64,000 nucleotides of DNA from JAWKHR01 sp041394725 (GCA_041394725.1 JAWKHR010000022.1:1-64000); one strand, 5' to 3'; numbered from the stretch's first letter, positions 27,165-36,798 are shown. The notes: generated by a model from the sequence alone, not told the origin. Translations and numbers: made by a program.

Positions 27165-28350
27165 GCGGCCGGACGTGACGGCGGCCGGCCTCGAGTTCAG
27201 CTACACGCGGCGGCCGGCAGCGTCATCATGAGCGCGGGCGCGTTCGCCTGTCGGAACGAGGTGTTTCAGGTGCCCCTGATCGACCCGGACACGCCGTCCA
27301 GCACGGGCGGCTACGGCAGGTCGGGCCGGCGGGTGATCCCATCGTCTACCTCAAGAACACGACGATGGCGGAGCAGATGTATCTGCTGCAGGTCTCCTGG
27401 CCGGGCGGCGCGTATGCTCCGGGCCTGAAGACGCTCGCACCGGGCGAGACGCTCGCGCTCGATCTCCGGCACCTCCGGGACGCGCAGGTGCCCGACCGGC
27501 TCGGCCGGACGATTCCCATCGACGTGGCCGGGGGGCAGGTGCACTGGTCGGCGAAGAGCCGCGAGCGGCACGCGATCATCGGCCGCGCCGAGACGGTGGA
27601 TCCCGAGCATGCGGTCAGCTCGACCTACGCCTGCGTGAACTGCTGTCCGGACAATCCGTACGACTCATGGACGGCGCCCGGAAGCCTCGCGCTCGGCACT
27701 GGCATCACGGACGTCCTCGTGGCGTGGCTGCGGGACATCGACTGCTACGACACGATCCTGGAGGCATACGACCTCGGGCCGGGGCAGCTGCAGTGGTCCA
27801 GCTCGAACACGAACGTCGCGACGGTCAGCTGGGGCGAGGTGACCGGCGTGGGGGAGGGGACGGCGAACATCTACGGGACCTACTCGACCAGCTGGTGGTG
27901 GGAGCAGAACACCGACTGCGAGTCGGCCTCAATGATCGCGTCTCGGGTCAAGACGCAGCCACGTCATTAGCGATCGTTACAGGGTTATCTGATCTCGTTC
28001 GAATCCTCCCTCATGTCAACCACCGGGATGCACCGGCGGCTGTCAGGCCTATTACTACGTATCGTGATTATCAGGTCATGGATGGCACTGTGCCTCCCCA
28101 GCCGATCCAGAAAGTGATGCAACTGAACGAGAGCTTCACGACGCCGACTAACACGTGTGGTGCCACCTTCCTGACAGGCAACGCCACGACGAACGCCGGA
28201 TCTTCAGGACTCGTTTTCTTCTATGGAAATGGCGTCTGTGCTGGCGGTGGAAGTTGCACGGTTGTCCGCAATCAGGCATGGACAGAAGTATCTAGCTCGA
28301 ACACCGTCGGAACATGCACTGACAGACTCACAGGCTTTTCGATCCAGTAG
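27165..28350 (+). pseudogene. Frameshifted remnant of an acidobacterial secreted protein family
   Basis: One protein appears to be spread over four frames. Frame A gives DVTAAGLEFSYTR; frame B (from about 27215) gives AAAGSVIMSAGAFACRNEVF then QVPLIDPDTPSSTGGYG; frame C (27318-27970) gives VGPAGDPIVYLKNTTMAEQM and runs to a BIG2-like WSSSNTNVATVSWGEVTGVGEGTANIYG (residues split between strands); frame D (to 28350) gives ITTYRDYQVMDGTVPPQPIQ, then NTCGATFLTGN and CTDRLTGFSIQ. Read in order these resemble a family of secreted proteins I recall from acidobacteria, including the YACVNCCPDNPYDSW cysteine motif. At least three shifts are needed, and no signal peptide precedes it. Decay is likeliest; assembly errors are the alternative. 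Confidence 0.65.
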
Positions 28351-28369
28351 ACGGGGGCGTCGTCGAACC

Positions 28370-29047
28370 ATGTCCATCGTGAGAACCCTGCTTCTGCTGG
28401 CGATACTTGGCGGAGTGGCCGTCGAAACGTCTACACAAGGGCGTCAGCGCGTCCCTTCGCTGATGCAGGGGGCGTCTGCAACATCGGTCCTCGGGCTTCC
28501 TGGCGCCCTCGCGGCGCGCGGAATCCCGGCCGGCGTGGTGATCTCAGCGGACGTGCTTCGTCAGCCGGCTGCTGAGATTCCGCAGATGTCCGAAGAGGGG
28601 ACGCTGGATGCGGCTCTGTCGCGGTTCGATGAGGCACACCCGGGCTATCGGTCGGTGCACGCCGGGGGCGTCGTCCTAGTTGAACAACTGCCGGTGCCGC
28701 CCGTCGTAGCTGAACTCCTGAGCCGTCGGCATACGGTGCACTACCAAGCCGTACCGGCCCTTGAGTTGTTGCTAGCCGTGGGAGACCTCTTGGCAAAGGT
28801 GCCTGGCAGCGCCGGTGGCGGGATTGCCGGAACCGGTCCGCCTGTGGGCAATTGCCCGCTGAATACGCCGATTACAGTCCATATCGATGCTCCGACGACC
28901 AGACAGATCCTCGATGCGATGGTCGAACAGGCCAAGGGCCTCGTGTGGCTGATGATTCACGATCTCGACGCGCGTCAGGACGGCCTTCAGTTGGGTTTCA
29001 TGTGCCCGAATGGCGTCCTGTACCGATTCACAGTGCGAGGTTGGTAG
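28370..29047 (+). CDS. Exported protein of unknown function
   Basis: No function recognised. The 225-residue protein starts MSIVRTLLLLAILGGVAVET, a likely signal peptide. The body contains GVVISADVLRQPAAEIPQMS, LDAALSRFDEAHPGYRSVHA and TVHYQAVPALELLLAVGD, then ITVHIDAPTTRQILDAMVEQA, which has the look of the short STN-like or domain-of-assembly motif where a repeat compares a basis value to a threshold. The end is GLQLGFMCPNGVLYRFTVRGW. It is the only unbroken gene in the lower-GC island between 27.1 and 30.0 kb. I recall similar proteins next to the upstream secreted family in acidobacteria. Confidence 0.6.
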   Translation: MSIVRTLLLLAILGGVAVETSTQGRQRVPSLMQGASATSVLGLPGALAARGIPAGVVISADVLRQPAAEIPQMSEEGTLDAALSRFDEAHPGYRSVHAGGVVLVEQLPVPPVVAELLSRRHTVHYQAVPALELLLAVGDLLAKVPGSAGGGIAGTGPPVGNCPLNTPITVHIDAPTTRQILDAMVEQAKGLVWLMIHDLDARQDGLQLGFMCPNGVLYRFTVRGW

Positions 29048-29201
29048 CGAGCGGAACCGCGTCCGCGTGGGACGCCACGAGGGCTCCACCTGCTCTGCGC
29101 AGCGGCATTCTGCCGCTGATGTGCGGCCTCGCGGCGCCGCAGGCCTCCAGGGTGCTCAACCGGAGGCTCGGCTGTGAGCACCGTTTCGGGAGGTTGGCGA
29201 G

Positions 29202-29994
29202 GTGAAGCCCCAAGTGCTCGCCTGGTTGCTGACGCTAGTCGCGGGCACGGCTCGCGTCGGTGTCAACGCCCAGACGAACGAAGTGATCTCCTACATCCTC
29301 CCCGCGGAGGTCACACAGCACCAACCAGTACTGTTGGATCTGGCTTTGCGAAATCAGCTCGATCGGCCCCTGACGATCGAGCTTGGAGCCGGAGAGGTTG
29401 CTCGGTTCGAGTTCAGGCTCCAGCCGCCGAGCGGGTCTCTCGTGGTCTCGCGCCCGACGACGACCAGGCGGCCCGGATACTCTGAGTGGTTCGAATCAGC
29501 GGGGCATCATGAACTGGCGCCGGGAAGGTCTGACTCGGTCTGGATTCTTCTGAGTCAGTTCCTGGACTTCGACAGTGTCGGAACCTACGAGCTGACGATT
29601 CGGTTCAATGGTGAGGTGACCCCGATCGCCGCATTGGCGCCTGCCATGCAGCTCACCCGAACCACTGTGCGCCAGATCCGTGTGCTCCCAAGGGACGAAG
29701 ATGCCTTGCGGCGCTACTGCGCCAGCTTGGTCGCCGAATCGGAGTCCGATGGTTACCACCAGCGGGCGGGCCTTGACGGCGCTTGCGCACGTCCAGGATC
29801 CAGTCGCCGTGCCGTATCTCCTGGAAGCCGCGGAGGTGGCCGTCGGCCCGCCCGAGGTGGCGGCCACCGTCGAGATCGAGGCACTGGTGCGCATCGGCGG
29901 AGAGGAAGCTCGGCGCGCCCTGGAACTCCTGGCTCGCAGCTCGAACCCGTGGACGGTTCGGATGGCGCAGGAGGCGCTCAAGCGGATCAAGTGA
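29202..29994 (+). pseudogene. Exported HEAT-like repeat protein broken by a frameshift
   Basis: Two frames seem to make one protein. The first starts at GTG 29202 with a signal peptide (MKPQVLAWLLTLVAGTARVGVNAQ) and a beta-sandwich-like domain (EVISYILPAEVTQHQPVLLD, then TYELTIRFNGEVTP) and loses sense after DEDALRRYCASLVAESES. The second frame picks up immediately, around 29735-29755, with GRALTALAHVQDPVAVPYLLEAAEV, IEALVRIGGEEARRALELLA and ends WTVRMAQEALKRIK at 29994, a HEAT-type helical repeat. A shift of one base in between would restore an intact protein of about 264 residues. Either a true decay product or a sequencing error. Function unknown. Confidence 0.6.
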
Positions 29995-30110
29995 AGCGCC
30001 GCCGCGTGAGACCTGCCCGCATCCGGCCCACGGCCTCCGGCCCGGCATCCGGGCACGGTGAGGTCGGGGAGTAGAGACGCCACGCCCGGGCCGTGTTAGC
30101 ATCCGCCGCC

Positions 30111-31001
30111 ATGACACCGGCGCTGACCGCCCTGCTCGGCTCCCTGGCCGGGTTCACCACCTTCTACATCGGCGCCTGGTTCGTCGGCGCCCGCCGGGCG
30201 GCCGGCCGATCCGACACGCCGCCCGAGGCCCGGCCGTCCCGCTTCCCGGGGCCGCTCCAGCTCGTGGTGGGCTTCGTCACCAACTTCTTCGACACGCTCG
30301 GCATCGGCTCGTTCGCGCCGACCACCGCGGTCTTCAAGTTCCTGAAGATGGTGCCCGACCGCCTGGTGCCCGGCACCCTGAACGTCGGCCACACGCTGCC
30401 GGCCATCGCCCAGGCGTTCATCTTCACGCTGGCCATCGGCGTGGACGTCACCACGCTCGTCCTGATGATCGCCGCCGCGGTCTCCGGCGCCTGGATCGGC
30501 GCCGGCATCGTCGCGAGCTGGCCGAAGCGGTGGGTGCAGGTCGGCATGGGCTGCGCGCTCATCGTGGCCGCGTCGCTCTTCGCCTGGAGCAACCTCGGTG
30601 GCGGGGCGACGACGGTGGGCACGCTGGACCTCACCGGCGTGAAGCTGGCGCTCGGGCTGGCGGGCAACTTCGCGCTCGGCTCGCTCATGACGCTCGGGAT
30701 CGGCCTCTACGCGCCCTGCATGATCCTGGTCGGCCTGCTCGGCATGAACGCCAAGGCGGCGTTCCCGATCATGATGGGCTCCTGCGCCTTCCTCATGCCG
30801 GTGGCGAGCGCGAAATTCGTGCAGAAGCAGGCCTATTCGTTCACCCCGGCCCTGGGCCTCGCGCTCGGCGGCATCCCGGGCGTGCTGATCGCCGCGTTCC
30901 TCGTCAAGGAGATGGACATCACCACGGTCCGCTGGCTCGTGGTGGGCGTGGTGCTCATCGCGGCGGCGATGATGCTGCGGTCGGCGGCGAAGGGCGAGTG
31001 A
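30111..31001 (+). CDS. TauE/SafE (TSUP) family membrane permease
   Basis: Eight or so hydrophobic helices over 296 residues place this in the TSUP family, which moves sulfite, sulfoacetate, or similar anions across the inner membrane. The two half-repeats are seen as LVVGFVTNFFDTLGIGSFAPTT and LALGLAGNFALGSLMTLGIGLYAPCM, with conserved GIGSFAP/GIGLYAP turns. I chose the ATG at 30111; a TTG-like frame start at 30093 adds six residues. It sits alone between the frameshifted island and the mutase gene, both on the same strand. Substrate unknown. Confidence 0.85.
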   Translation: MTPALTALLGSLAGFTTFYIGAWFVGARRAAGRSDTPPEARPSRFPGPLQLVVGFVTNFFDTLGIGSFAPTTAVFKFLKMVPDRLVPGTLNVGHTLPAIAQAFIFTLAIGVDVTTLVLMIAAAVSGAWIGAGIVASWPKRWVQVGMGCALIVAASLFAWSNLGGGATTVGTLDLTGVKLALGLAGNFALGSLMTLGIGLYAPCMILVGLLGMNAKAAFPIMMGSCAFLMPVASAKFVQKQAYSFTPALGLALGGIPGVLIAAFLVKEMDITTVRWLVVGVVLIAAAMMLRSAAKGE

Positions 31002-31048
31002 GCCGGGCCCCGTCCCGGGGCGTTGCGGGGTCCGGCCGGCGGGGCCGA

Positions 31049-31054
31049 TATAAT
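31049..31054 (+). promoter_or_regulatory. Candidate -10 element before the mutase large-subunit gene
   Basis: A perfect TATAAT lies only nine bases before the ATG of the mutase gene, in an otherwise GC-rich gap. A transcript from here would have almost no leader. No good -35 hexamer is at the right distance (TTGCGG at 31023 is 20 bases away), so the call is weak. Confidence 0.3.
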
Positions 31055-31062
31055 TGACGATC

Positions 31063-32742
31063 ATGAAATCCGCCCCGACCGAGACGGCTCCGGACACCGC
31101 CAAGGCCCGCTGGGAGCGCGAGGTGCTCGAGCCCGCGCTGGCGAAGGCCCCGGAGCGCCAGGCCAGCTTCACGACGATTTCCGGACGGCCTATCGACCGC
31201 CTCTACACGGCCGAGGACACGGCCTCGCTCGACTACGCCCGCGACCTGGGCGACCCGGGCGTCTTCCCGTACACGCGCGGCATCCACCCGAGCGGCTATC
31301 GCGGCAAGCTCTGGACCATGCGGCAGTTCGCCGGGTTCGGCACGCCCGAGGAGACCAACGAGCGCTACAAGCAGTTGCTCGCCGCCGGCGGCACCGGCCT
31401 GAGCGTGGCGTTCGACCTGCCGACGCTGATGGGCCGGGATCCGGATCACCCGCTCTCGCTCGGCGAGGTGGGCAAGTGTGGCGTGTCGGTGGTCTCGCTG
31501 GCCGACATGGAGGTGCTCTTCGACGGGATCGCGCTCGGCGACATCACGACGTCGATGACGATCAACTCGCCGGCGCCGATGATCTTCGCGATGTACCTCG
31601 TCGTGGCCGAGCAGCAGGGCGCGGACTGGAAGACGCTCTCGGGCACGATCCAGAACGACATCCTGAAGGAGTTCATCGCCCAGAAGGAGTACATCTTCCC
31701 GCCGCGCCCGTCGATGAAGCTCATCACGGACGTCTTCGAGTTCTGCACGAAGGAAGTGCCGAAGTGGAACACGATCTCGGTCAGCGGATACCACATCCGC
31801 GAGGCCGGGGCGACGGCGCTCCAGGAACTCGCCTTCACGCTGCGCGACGGCATCGAGTACGTGCAGTGGGGCGTGGACGCCGGGCTCGACGTGGACGCGT
31901 TCGTGCCGCGCATCTCCTTCTTCTTCAACGCGCACAGCGACTTCTTCGAGGAGATCGCGAAGTACCGCGCGGCGCGGAAGATCTGGGCGCGGGTGATGCG
32001 CGAGCGCTTCGGCGCGAAGGACGAGCGGTCGTGGAAGCTGCGCTTCCACACGCAGACCGCCGGCGTCTCGCTCACCGCCCAGCAGCCCTACAACAACGTC
32101 GTGCGCACGGCGCTCCAGGCGCTCTCGGCCGTGCTCGGTGGGACGAACTCGCTCCATACCAACTCGCTCGACGAGGCGCTCGCGCTCCCGACGGCCGAGG
32201 CCGCCACGCTCGCGCTCCGGACCCAGCAGGTCATCGCGCACGAGAGCGGCGTGACCAACATCGTCGATCCGCTCGGCGGGTCCTGGTTCGTCGAGAAGCT
32301 GACGCTCGACATGGAGGAGGGCGCGCTCAAGTACTTCGACACGATCGATCGCATGGGCGGGATGGTCGAGGCGATCGAGCAGGGCTATCCGCAGCGCGAG
32401 ATCGCCGAGGCGTCGTACCGCTTCCAGCAGGCCGTCGAGCGCCGCGAGAAGCAGATCGTCGGCGTCAACGCCTACGTCGAGGAGAACGAGGTGCCGATGC
32501 CGATTCTCTACATCGACGATGCGGCGGCCGACGCGCAGATGGCCCGGCTCGAGGCCACCCGCCGGACGCGCGACCAGGCGAAGGTCACCGCCACCCTGGC
32601 GGCGCTGGCCGACGCGGCCCGGTCCGGGGCCAACACGATGTACCCCCTGCTCGACTGCGTGCGGGCCTACGCGACGGTGGGGGAGATGTGCGACGCGCTC
32701 CGGCAGGTGTGGGGCGAATACGAAGAGGTGCCGTCAATCTAG
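31063..32742 (+). CDS. Methylmalonyl-CoA mutase, catalytic (large) subunit
   Basis: Barrel subunit of an adenosylcobalamin-dependent acyl-CoA mutase, probably converting methylmalonyl-CoA to succinyl-CoA in propionate metabolism. The 559 residues show FPYTRGIHPSGYRGKLWTMRQ, GTGLSVAFDLPTLMGRDPDHP, SVSGYHIREAGATALQELAF and FHTQTAGVSLTAQQPYNN, the usual substrate-binding segments. The B12-binding domain is missing from this protein and is encoded by the next gene, as in split mutases. Isobutyryl-CoA or other mutases of the same fold cannot be excluded by reading alone. No MeaB-type GTPase chaperone is adjacent. Confidence 0.92.
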   Translation: MKSAPTETAPDTAKARWEREVLEPALAKAPERQASFTTISGRPIDRLYTAEDTASLDYARDLGDPGVFPYTRGIHPSGYRGKLWTMRQFAGFGTPEETNERYKQLLAAGGTGLSVAFDLPTLMGRDPDHPLSLGEVGKCGVSVVSLADMEVLFDGIALGDITTSMTINSPAPMIFAMYLVVAEQQGADWKTLSGTIQNDILKEFIAQKEYIFPPRPSMKLITDVFEFCTKEVPKWNTISVSGYHIREAGATALQELAFTLRDGIEYVQWGVDAGLDVDAFVPRISFFFNAHSDFFEEIAKYRAARKIWARVMRERFGAKDERSWKLRFHTQTAGVSLTAQQPYNNVVRTALQALSAVLGGTNSLHTNSLDEALALPTAEAATLALRTQQVIAHESGVTNIVDPLGGSWFVEKLTLDMEEGALKYFDTIDRMGGMVEAIEQGYPQREIAEASYRFQQAVERREKQIVGVNAYVEENEVPMPILYIDDAAADAQMARLEATRRTRDQAKVTATLAALADAARSGANTMYPLLDCVRAYATVGEMCDALRQVWGEYEEVPSI

Positions 32743-32817
32743 TAACCGGACCTCGATTTCGCCGCCGTTTCGTCCGGCCCGCCGGCCGGAGGCACAAGGA
32801 TGTCCGGCTGGCCAGTT

Positions 32818-32833
32818 GGGCACACTCCTTGCA
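32818..32833 (+). promoter_or_regulatory. Sigma-54-like promoter before the B12-binding subunit
   Basis: GGGCAC-A-CTCC-TTGCA matches the sigma-54 consensus TGGCACR-N4-TTGCW except for the first base, with exactly the required spacing. Transcription would start near 32845 and give a leader of about 45 bases that contains a small perfect palindrome (GCGGCC-GTGA-GGCCGC, 32854-32869). It is an inference from sequence only; no enhancer-binding protein is in the window. Confidence 0.45.
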
Positions 32834-32888
32834 ATAATGAACGAACTTGTAACGCGGCCGTGAGGCCGCCGGCTGGGGCGCGGGGAGC

Positions 32889-33296
<408 letters not shown>

Positions 33297-33302
33297 GTTC
33301 GC

Positions 33303-34142
33303 ATGGCCAAGACGCTCCTGCTCGCCGATGACAGCGTGACGATCCAGCGGGTCGTCGAGCTGACGTTCGCCCACGAGGACATCCACGTCGTGTCGATGAG
33401 CGACGGCCAGCGCGCGATCTCGTGGCTCGACGCCGAGCGGCCGGACATCGTCCTGGTCGACGTCGCGGTGCCCGAGGTGGACGGCTACGAGGTCGCGGCG
33501 CACGTCAAGAAGTCGTCGCGGCTGAAGCACGTGCCCGTGCTGCTGCTGGCCGGCGCGTTCGAGCCGGTCGACGAGGCGCGCTCGCGGTCGATCGGCTGCG
33601 ACGGCGTCATCGTCAAGCCGTTCGAGCCGAAGCAGCTCGTCGAGCGCGTGAAGGAGCTGCTGGCCGACGCCCGGCCCGCCCGCGGCGGCGGGCGCGACCG
33701 CCAGAAGGCCGAACCGGCCGCGGCGGCCGCGCCGGGGCCGCGCTCCGGGCCGGCGACCGACCCGATCTTCGCCGGCAACATGGGCACGGTGCCGTCACCC
33801 GCCGGCGACGAGCCGCAGCCGCTCGAGCTCCCGAAGCCGCTCTGGGGCGACCCGTCCGGCGGAACGGCCCGCGCCGCCGCCGAGGCGCCGCCGCACGCGC
33901 CGCCGAAGGTGTCGCTGGTCAACGCCTTCTCGGCCCTGCTGGCCGCCGAGAAATCCGTCGCGCCCGCCCCCCAGGCGGCCGCGCCCGCCGCCGCGCCGGT
34001 CTCCGACGCCGCGATCGAGGAAGCCGTCCGCCGGGTCCTCTCCCGGATGACGGGCGACATGGTCCGGCGCATCGTGCACGACACGGCCGAGCGGCTGATC
34101 CGCGAGGAAATCGAGAAGATCAAGGCGGCGAATACGGAGTAG
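33303..34142 (+). CDS. Response regulator with long disordered linker and C-terminal helix
   Basis: CheY-type receiver domain followed by an unusual tail. The receiver is at residues 1-125: the acidic pair is LLADDSVTIQRVVEL, the phosphorylated Asp is in PDIVLVDVAVPEVDGYEV, and KPFEPKQLVERVKELL carries the conserved Lys. Then comes an Ala/Pro-rich linker and a helical end, AIEEAVRRVLSRMTGDMVRRIVHDTAERLIREEIEKIK (across residues about 238-276), that looks like a coiled coil. There is no DNA-binding domain, so it probably acts through protein contacts, perhaps in motility or polarity. No histidine kinase is nearby. It follows the mutase small subunit by six bases. Confidence 0.85.
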   Translation: MAKTLLLADDSVTIQRVVELTFAHEDIHVVSMSDGQRAISWLDAERPDIVLVDVAVPEVDGYEVAAHVKKSSRLKHVPVLLLAGAFEPVDEARSRSIGCDGVIVKPFEPKQLVERVKELLADARPARGGGRDRQKAEPAAAAAPGPRSGPATDPIFAGNMGTVPSPAGDEPQPLELPKPLWGDPSGGTARAAAEAPPHAPPKVSLVNAFSALLAAEKSVAPAPQAAAPAAAPVSDAAIEEAVRRVLSRMTGDMVRRIVHDTAERLIREEIEKIKAANTE

Positions 34143-34146
34143 TACG

Positions 34147-36798
34147 CTGTCATCCACGCCACGCATTCCCGACAAACCCGCGCTCGAAGGCCTCGAGGCC
34201 CGCTGGCAGGCCCGCTGGGACGCCGGCGCGGTCTACGCGTTCGACCGCACCGCGACGCGCGATCGCGTCTTCTCGATCGACACGCCGCCGCCGACCGTCA
34301 GCGGCTCGCTGCACGTCGGCCACGTGTTCTCGTACACGCACACGGACGTGATCGCGCGCTACCAGCGCATGCGCGGGCGCGACGTGTTCTACCCGATGGG
34401 GTGGGACGACAACGGGCTGCCGACCGAGCGCCGGGTGCAGAACTACTACGGCGTCCGCTGCGACCCGTCGCTGCCATACGACGCGTCGTTCACGCCGCCC
34501 GACAAGCCGGGCAAGCAGGCGATCTCCGTGTCGCGGCCCAACTTCGTCGAGCTCTGCGCGCGGCTGACCACCGAGGACGAGAAGGCCTTCGAGGCGCTCT
34601 GGCGCCGGCTCGGCCTGTCGGTGGACTGGTCGCTGACCTACGCGACGATCGGGCGCGATGCGCGGCGCGTCTCGCAGCTCGCGTTCCTCCGGCTCCTGGC
34701 GCGCGGACAGGCGTACCAGCTCGAGGCGCCGACGCTCTGGGACGTGGACTTCCGCACGGCGGTCGCGCAGGCGGAGCTCGAGGACCGCGAGATGCCGGGC
34801 GCGTACCACAAGATCCGCTTCGCCCGCCCCGGCGGCGGCGCGGTCGAGATCGACACCACGCGTCCCGAACTCCTGCCCGCCTGCGTCGCCCTCGTCGCCC
34901 ATCCGGATGACGCGCGCTACCAGCCGCTCTTCGGGACCGAGGTGCTGACGCCGCTGTTCAAGGCGCCGGTGCCGGTGAAGGCGCATCCGCTGGCCGACCC
35001 GGAAAAGGGCACCGGCATCGCGATGATCTGCACCTTCGGCGACGTGACCGACGTCGTCTGGTGGCGCGAGCTGTCGCTGCCCGTGCGCGCGGTCATCCAG
35101 GCCAACGGCGCGCTGCGGCCCGTGACGTGGGGCGAGGCGGGGTGGCCGTCCGAGGACCCGGCGGCCGCGCAGGCCCACTACGACGCGCTGGCCGGCCTCT
35201 CGGCCACGAAGGCCCGCGCCGCGATCGTCCTGCGCCTGCGCGAGTCGGGCGACCTGCTCGGCGAGCCCAGGCCGATCACTCACCACGTGAAGTTCTTCGA
35301 GAAGGGCGATCGTCCGCTCGAGATCGTGACGAGCCGCCAGTGGTTCGTCACGACGATGGCCGAGCGCGAGGCGCTGCTGGCGCGCGGGCGCGACCTGCAG
35401 TGGGTGCCGGCGCACATGCGCGCGCGCTACGAGAACTGGGTCAACGGCCTGAACGGCGACTGGTGCGTCAGCCGCCAGCGCTTCTTCGGCGTGCCGTTCC
35501 CCGTCTGGTACCGCGTCCGCGAGGACGGCACGATCGACCACGACGCCCGCCTCGTGCCCGCCCTGGACCGGCTGCCCGTCGACCCGTCCACCGACGTGCC
35601 GGACGGCTTCACCGAGGCGCAGCGCGGGCAGCCCGGCGGGTTCGCGGGCGATCCCGACGTGATGGACACCTGGGCGACGTCCTCGCTCACCCCGTTCCTC
35701 GTCTGCGGCTGGGAGCGCGACGCCGACCTGTGGGCGCGCACGTTCCCGATGGACCTGCGGCCGCAGGCGCACGACATCATCCGGACCTGGCTGTTCTCGA
35801 CCGTGCTGCGCTCGCACCTCGAGGTGGACGCGCTGCCCTGGAAGACCGCGACCATCTCCGGCTGGGTGCTCGACCCGGACCGCAAGAAGATGTCCAAGTC
35901 GAAGGGCAACGTCGTCACGCCGATGCACCTGCTCGAGGAGCACGGCGCCGACGCGGTGCGCTACTGGGCGGCGCGCGGCGGACCCGGCGTGGACACCGCG
36001 TTCGACCCGGGCCAGATGAAGATCGGCCGCCGGCTCGGCATCAAGCTGCTGAACGCGTCGAAGTTCGTGCTGTCGAAGACCGAGCCGTCCGGGCCGGTGA
36101 CCGAGCCGCTCGACCGCGCCATGCTCCGGCAGCTCGCGCGGCTCGTCGCGGAGACGACCGCCGACCTCGAGGCCTTCGACTACGCGGCGGCGCTCCGGCG
36201 GACCGAGGAGTTCTTCTGGGCCTTCTGCGACGACTACATCGAGCTGGTCAAGCGCCGGCGCGCGGGTGACGACGCGGCGGCCGCCTCGGCGGCGCAGGCC
36301 GCGCAGGCCGCGCTTGGCGTCATGCTGCGCCTGTTCGCGCCGTTCCTGCCGTTCGTGACCGAGGAAGTCTGGTCCTGGTGGCGGGACGGGTCGATTCATC
36401 GCGCGGCCTGGCCCACGCCGGCCGAGGTCGAGGCGGTGCTCGAGGCCGCCGGCGTGCCCACCGGTGTGCCCGACGTCGAGGCCGTCGACGAAGCCGTCTG
36501 GCTGACGGCCCGCCGCGCGACCGCCGGCATCCGGGCGGGCCGGTCGCAGCAGTCGCTCGGCTTCTCGAAGCCCATCGAGGCCGACCTGCGCCTGGATCCG
36601 GCGTGGCGGGAGACGTGGCCGCTCGTCGAGCGGGACGTCGTGCTCGGCAACAACGTCGCCCGCATGAGCGTGACGTTCGATGCGGCGGGCGGCGCCGAGC
36701 CGGTCGAGGCCGCGATCCGGCCGGCCTCTGAAGAGACGCCTGCCGGGCCGGCGCAGGCCGAGACGGCTTCGAGGCCGACACCCACCGGGGGTGACTGA
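34147..36798 (+). CDS. valS: Valyl-tRNA synthetase, apparently starting at CTG
   Basis: Charges tRNA-Val. The 883 residues include DTPPPTVSGSLHVGHVFSYTHTD (HIGH-type motif near residue 55), the editing-domain part VEIDTTRPELLPACVALVAHP, and the KMSKS loop KKMSKSKGNVVTP near residue 582. The frame is open from 34099, and between there and the HIGH-type motif no ATG, GTG or TTG occurs. The protein region that must be translated (PALEGLEARWQARWDAG) lies before the first ATG-like position. The best candidate start is CTG at 34147, seven bases after GGAG at 34136. It follows the response regulator stop by four bases. The longer N-terminus is typical of the actinobacterial-type ValS group. Confidence 0.9.
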   Translation: MSSTPRIPDKPALEGLEARWQARWDAGAVYAFDRTATRDRVFSIDTPPPTVSGSLHVGHVFSYTHTDVIARYQRMRGRDVFYPMGWDDNGLPTERRVQNYYGVRCDPSLPYDASFTPPDKPGKQAISVSRPNFVELCARLTTEDEKAFEALWRRLGLSVDWSLTYATIGRDARRVSQLAFLRLLARGQAYQLEAPTLWDVDFRTAVAQAELEDREMPGAYHKIRFARPGGGAVEIDTTRPELLPACVALVAHPDDARYQPLFGTEVLTPLFKAPVPVKAHPLADPEKGTGIAMICTFGDVTDVVWWRELSLPVRAVIQANGALRPVTWGEAGWPSEDPAAAQAHYDALAGLSATKARAAIVLRLRESGDLLGEPRPITHHVKFFEKGDRPLEIVTSRQWFVTTMAEREALLARGRDLQWVPAHMRARYENWVNGLNGDWCVSRQRFFGVPFPVWYRVREDGTIDHDARLVPALDRLPVDPSTDVPDGFTEAQRGQPGGFAGDPDVMDTWATSSLTPFLVCGWERDADLWARTFPMDLRPQAHDIIRTWLFSTVLRSHLEVDALPWKTATISGWVLDPDRKKMSKSKGNVVTPMHLLEEHGADAVRYWAARGGPGVDTAFDPGQMKIGRRLGIKLLNASKFVLSKTEPSGPVTEPLDRAMLRQLARLVAETTADLEAFDYAAALRRTEEFFWAFCDDYIELVKRRRAGDDAAAASAAQAAQAALGVMLRLFAPFLPFVTEEVWSWWRDGSIHRAAWPTPAEVEAVLEAAGVPTGVPDVEAVDEAVWLTARRATAGIRAGRSQQSLGFSKPIEADLRLDPAWRETWPLVERDVVLGNNVARMSVTFDAAGGAEPVEAAIRPASEETPAGPAQAETASRPTPTGGD

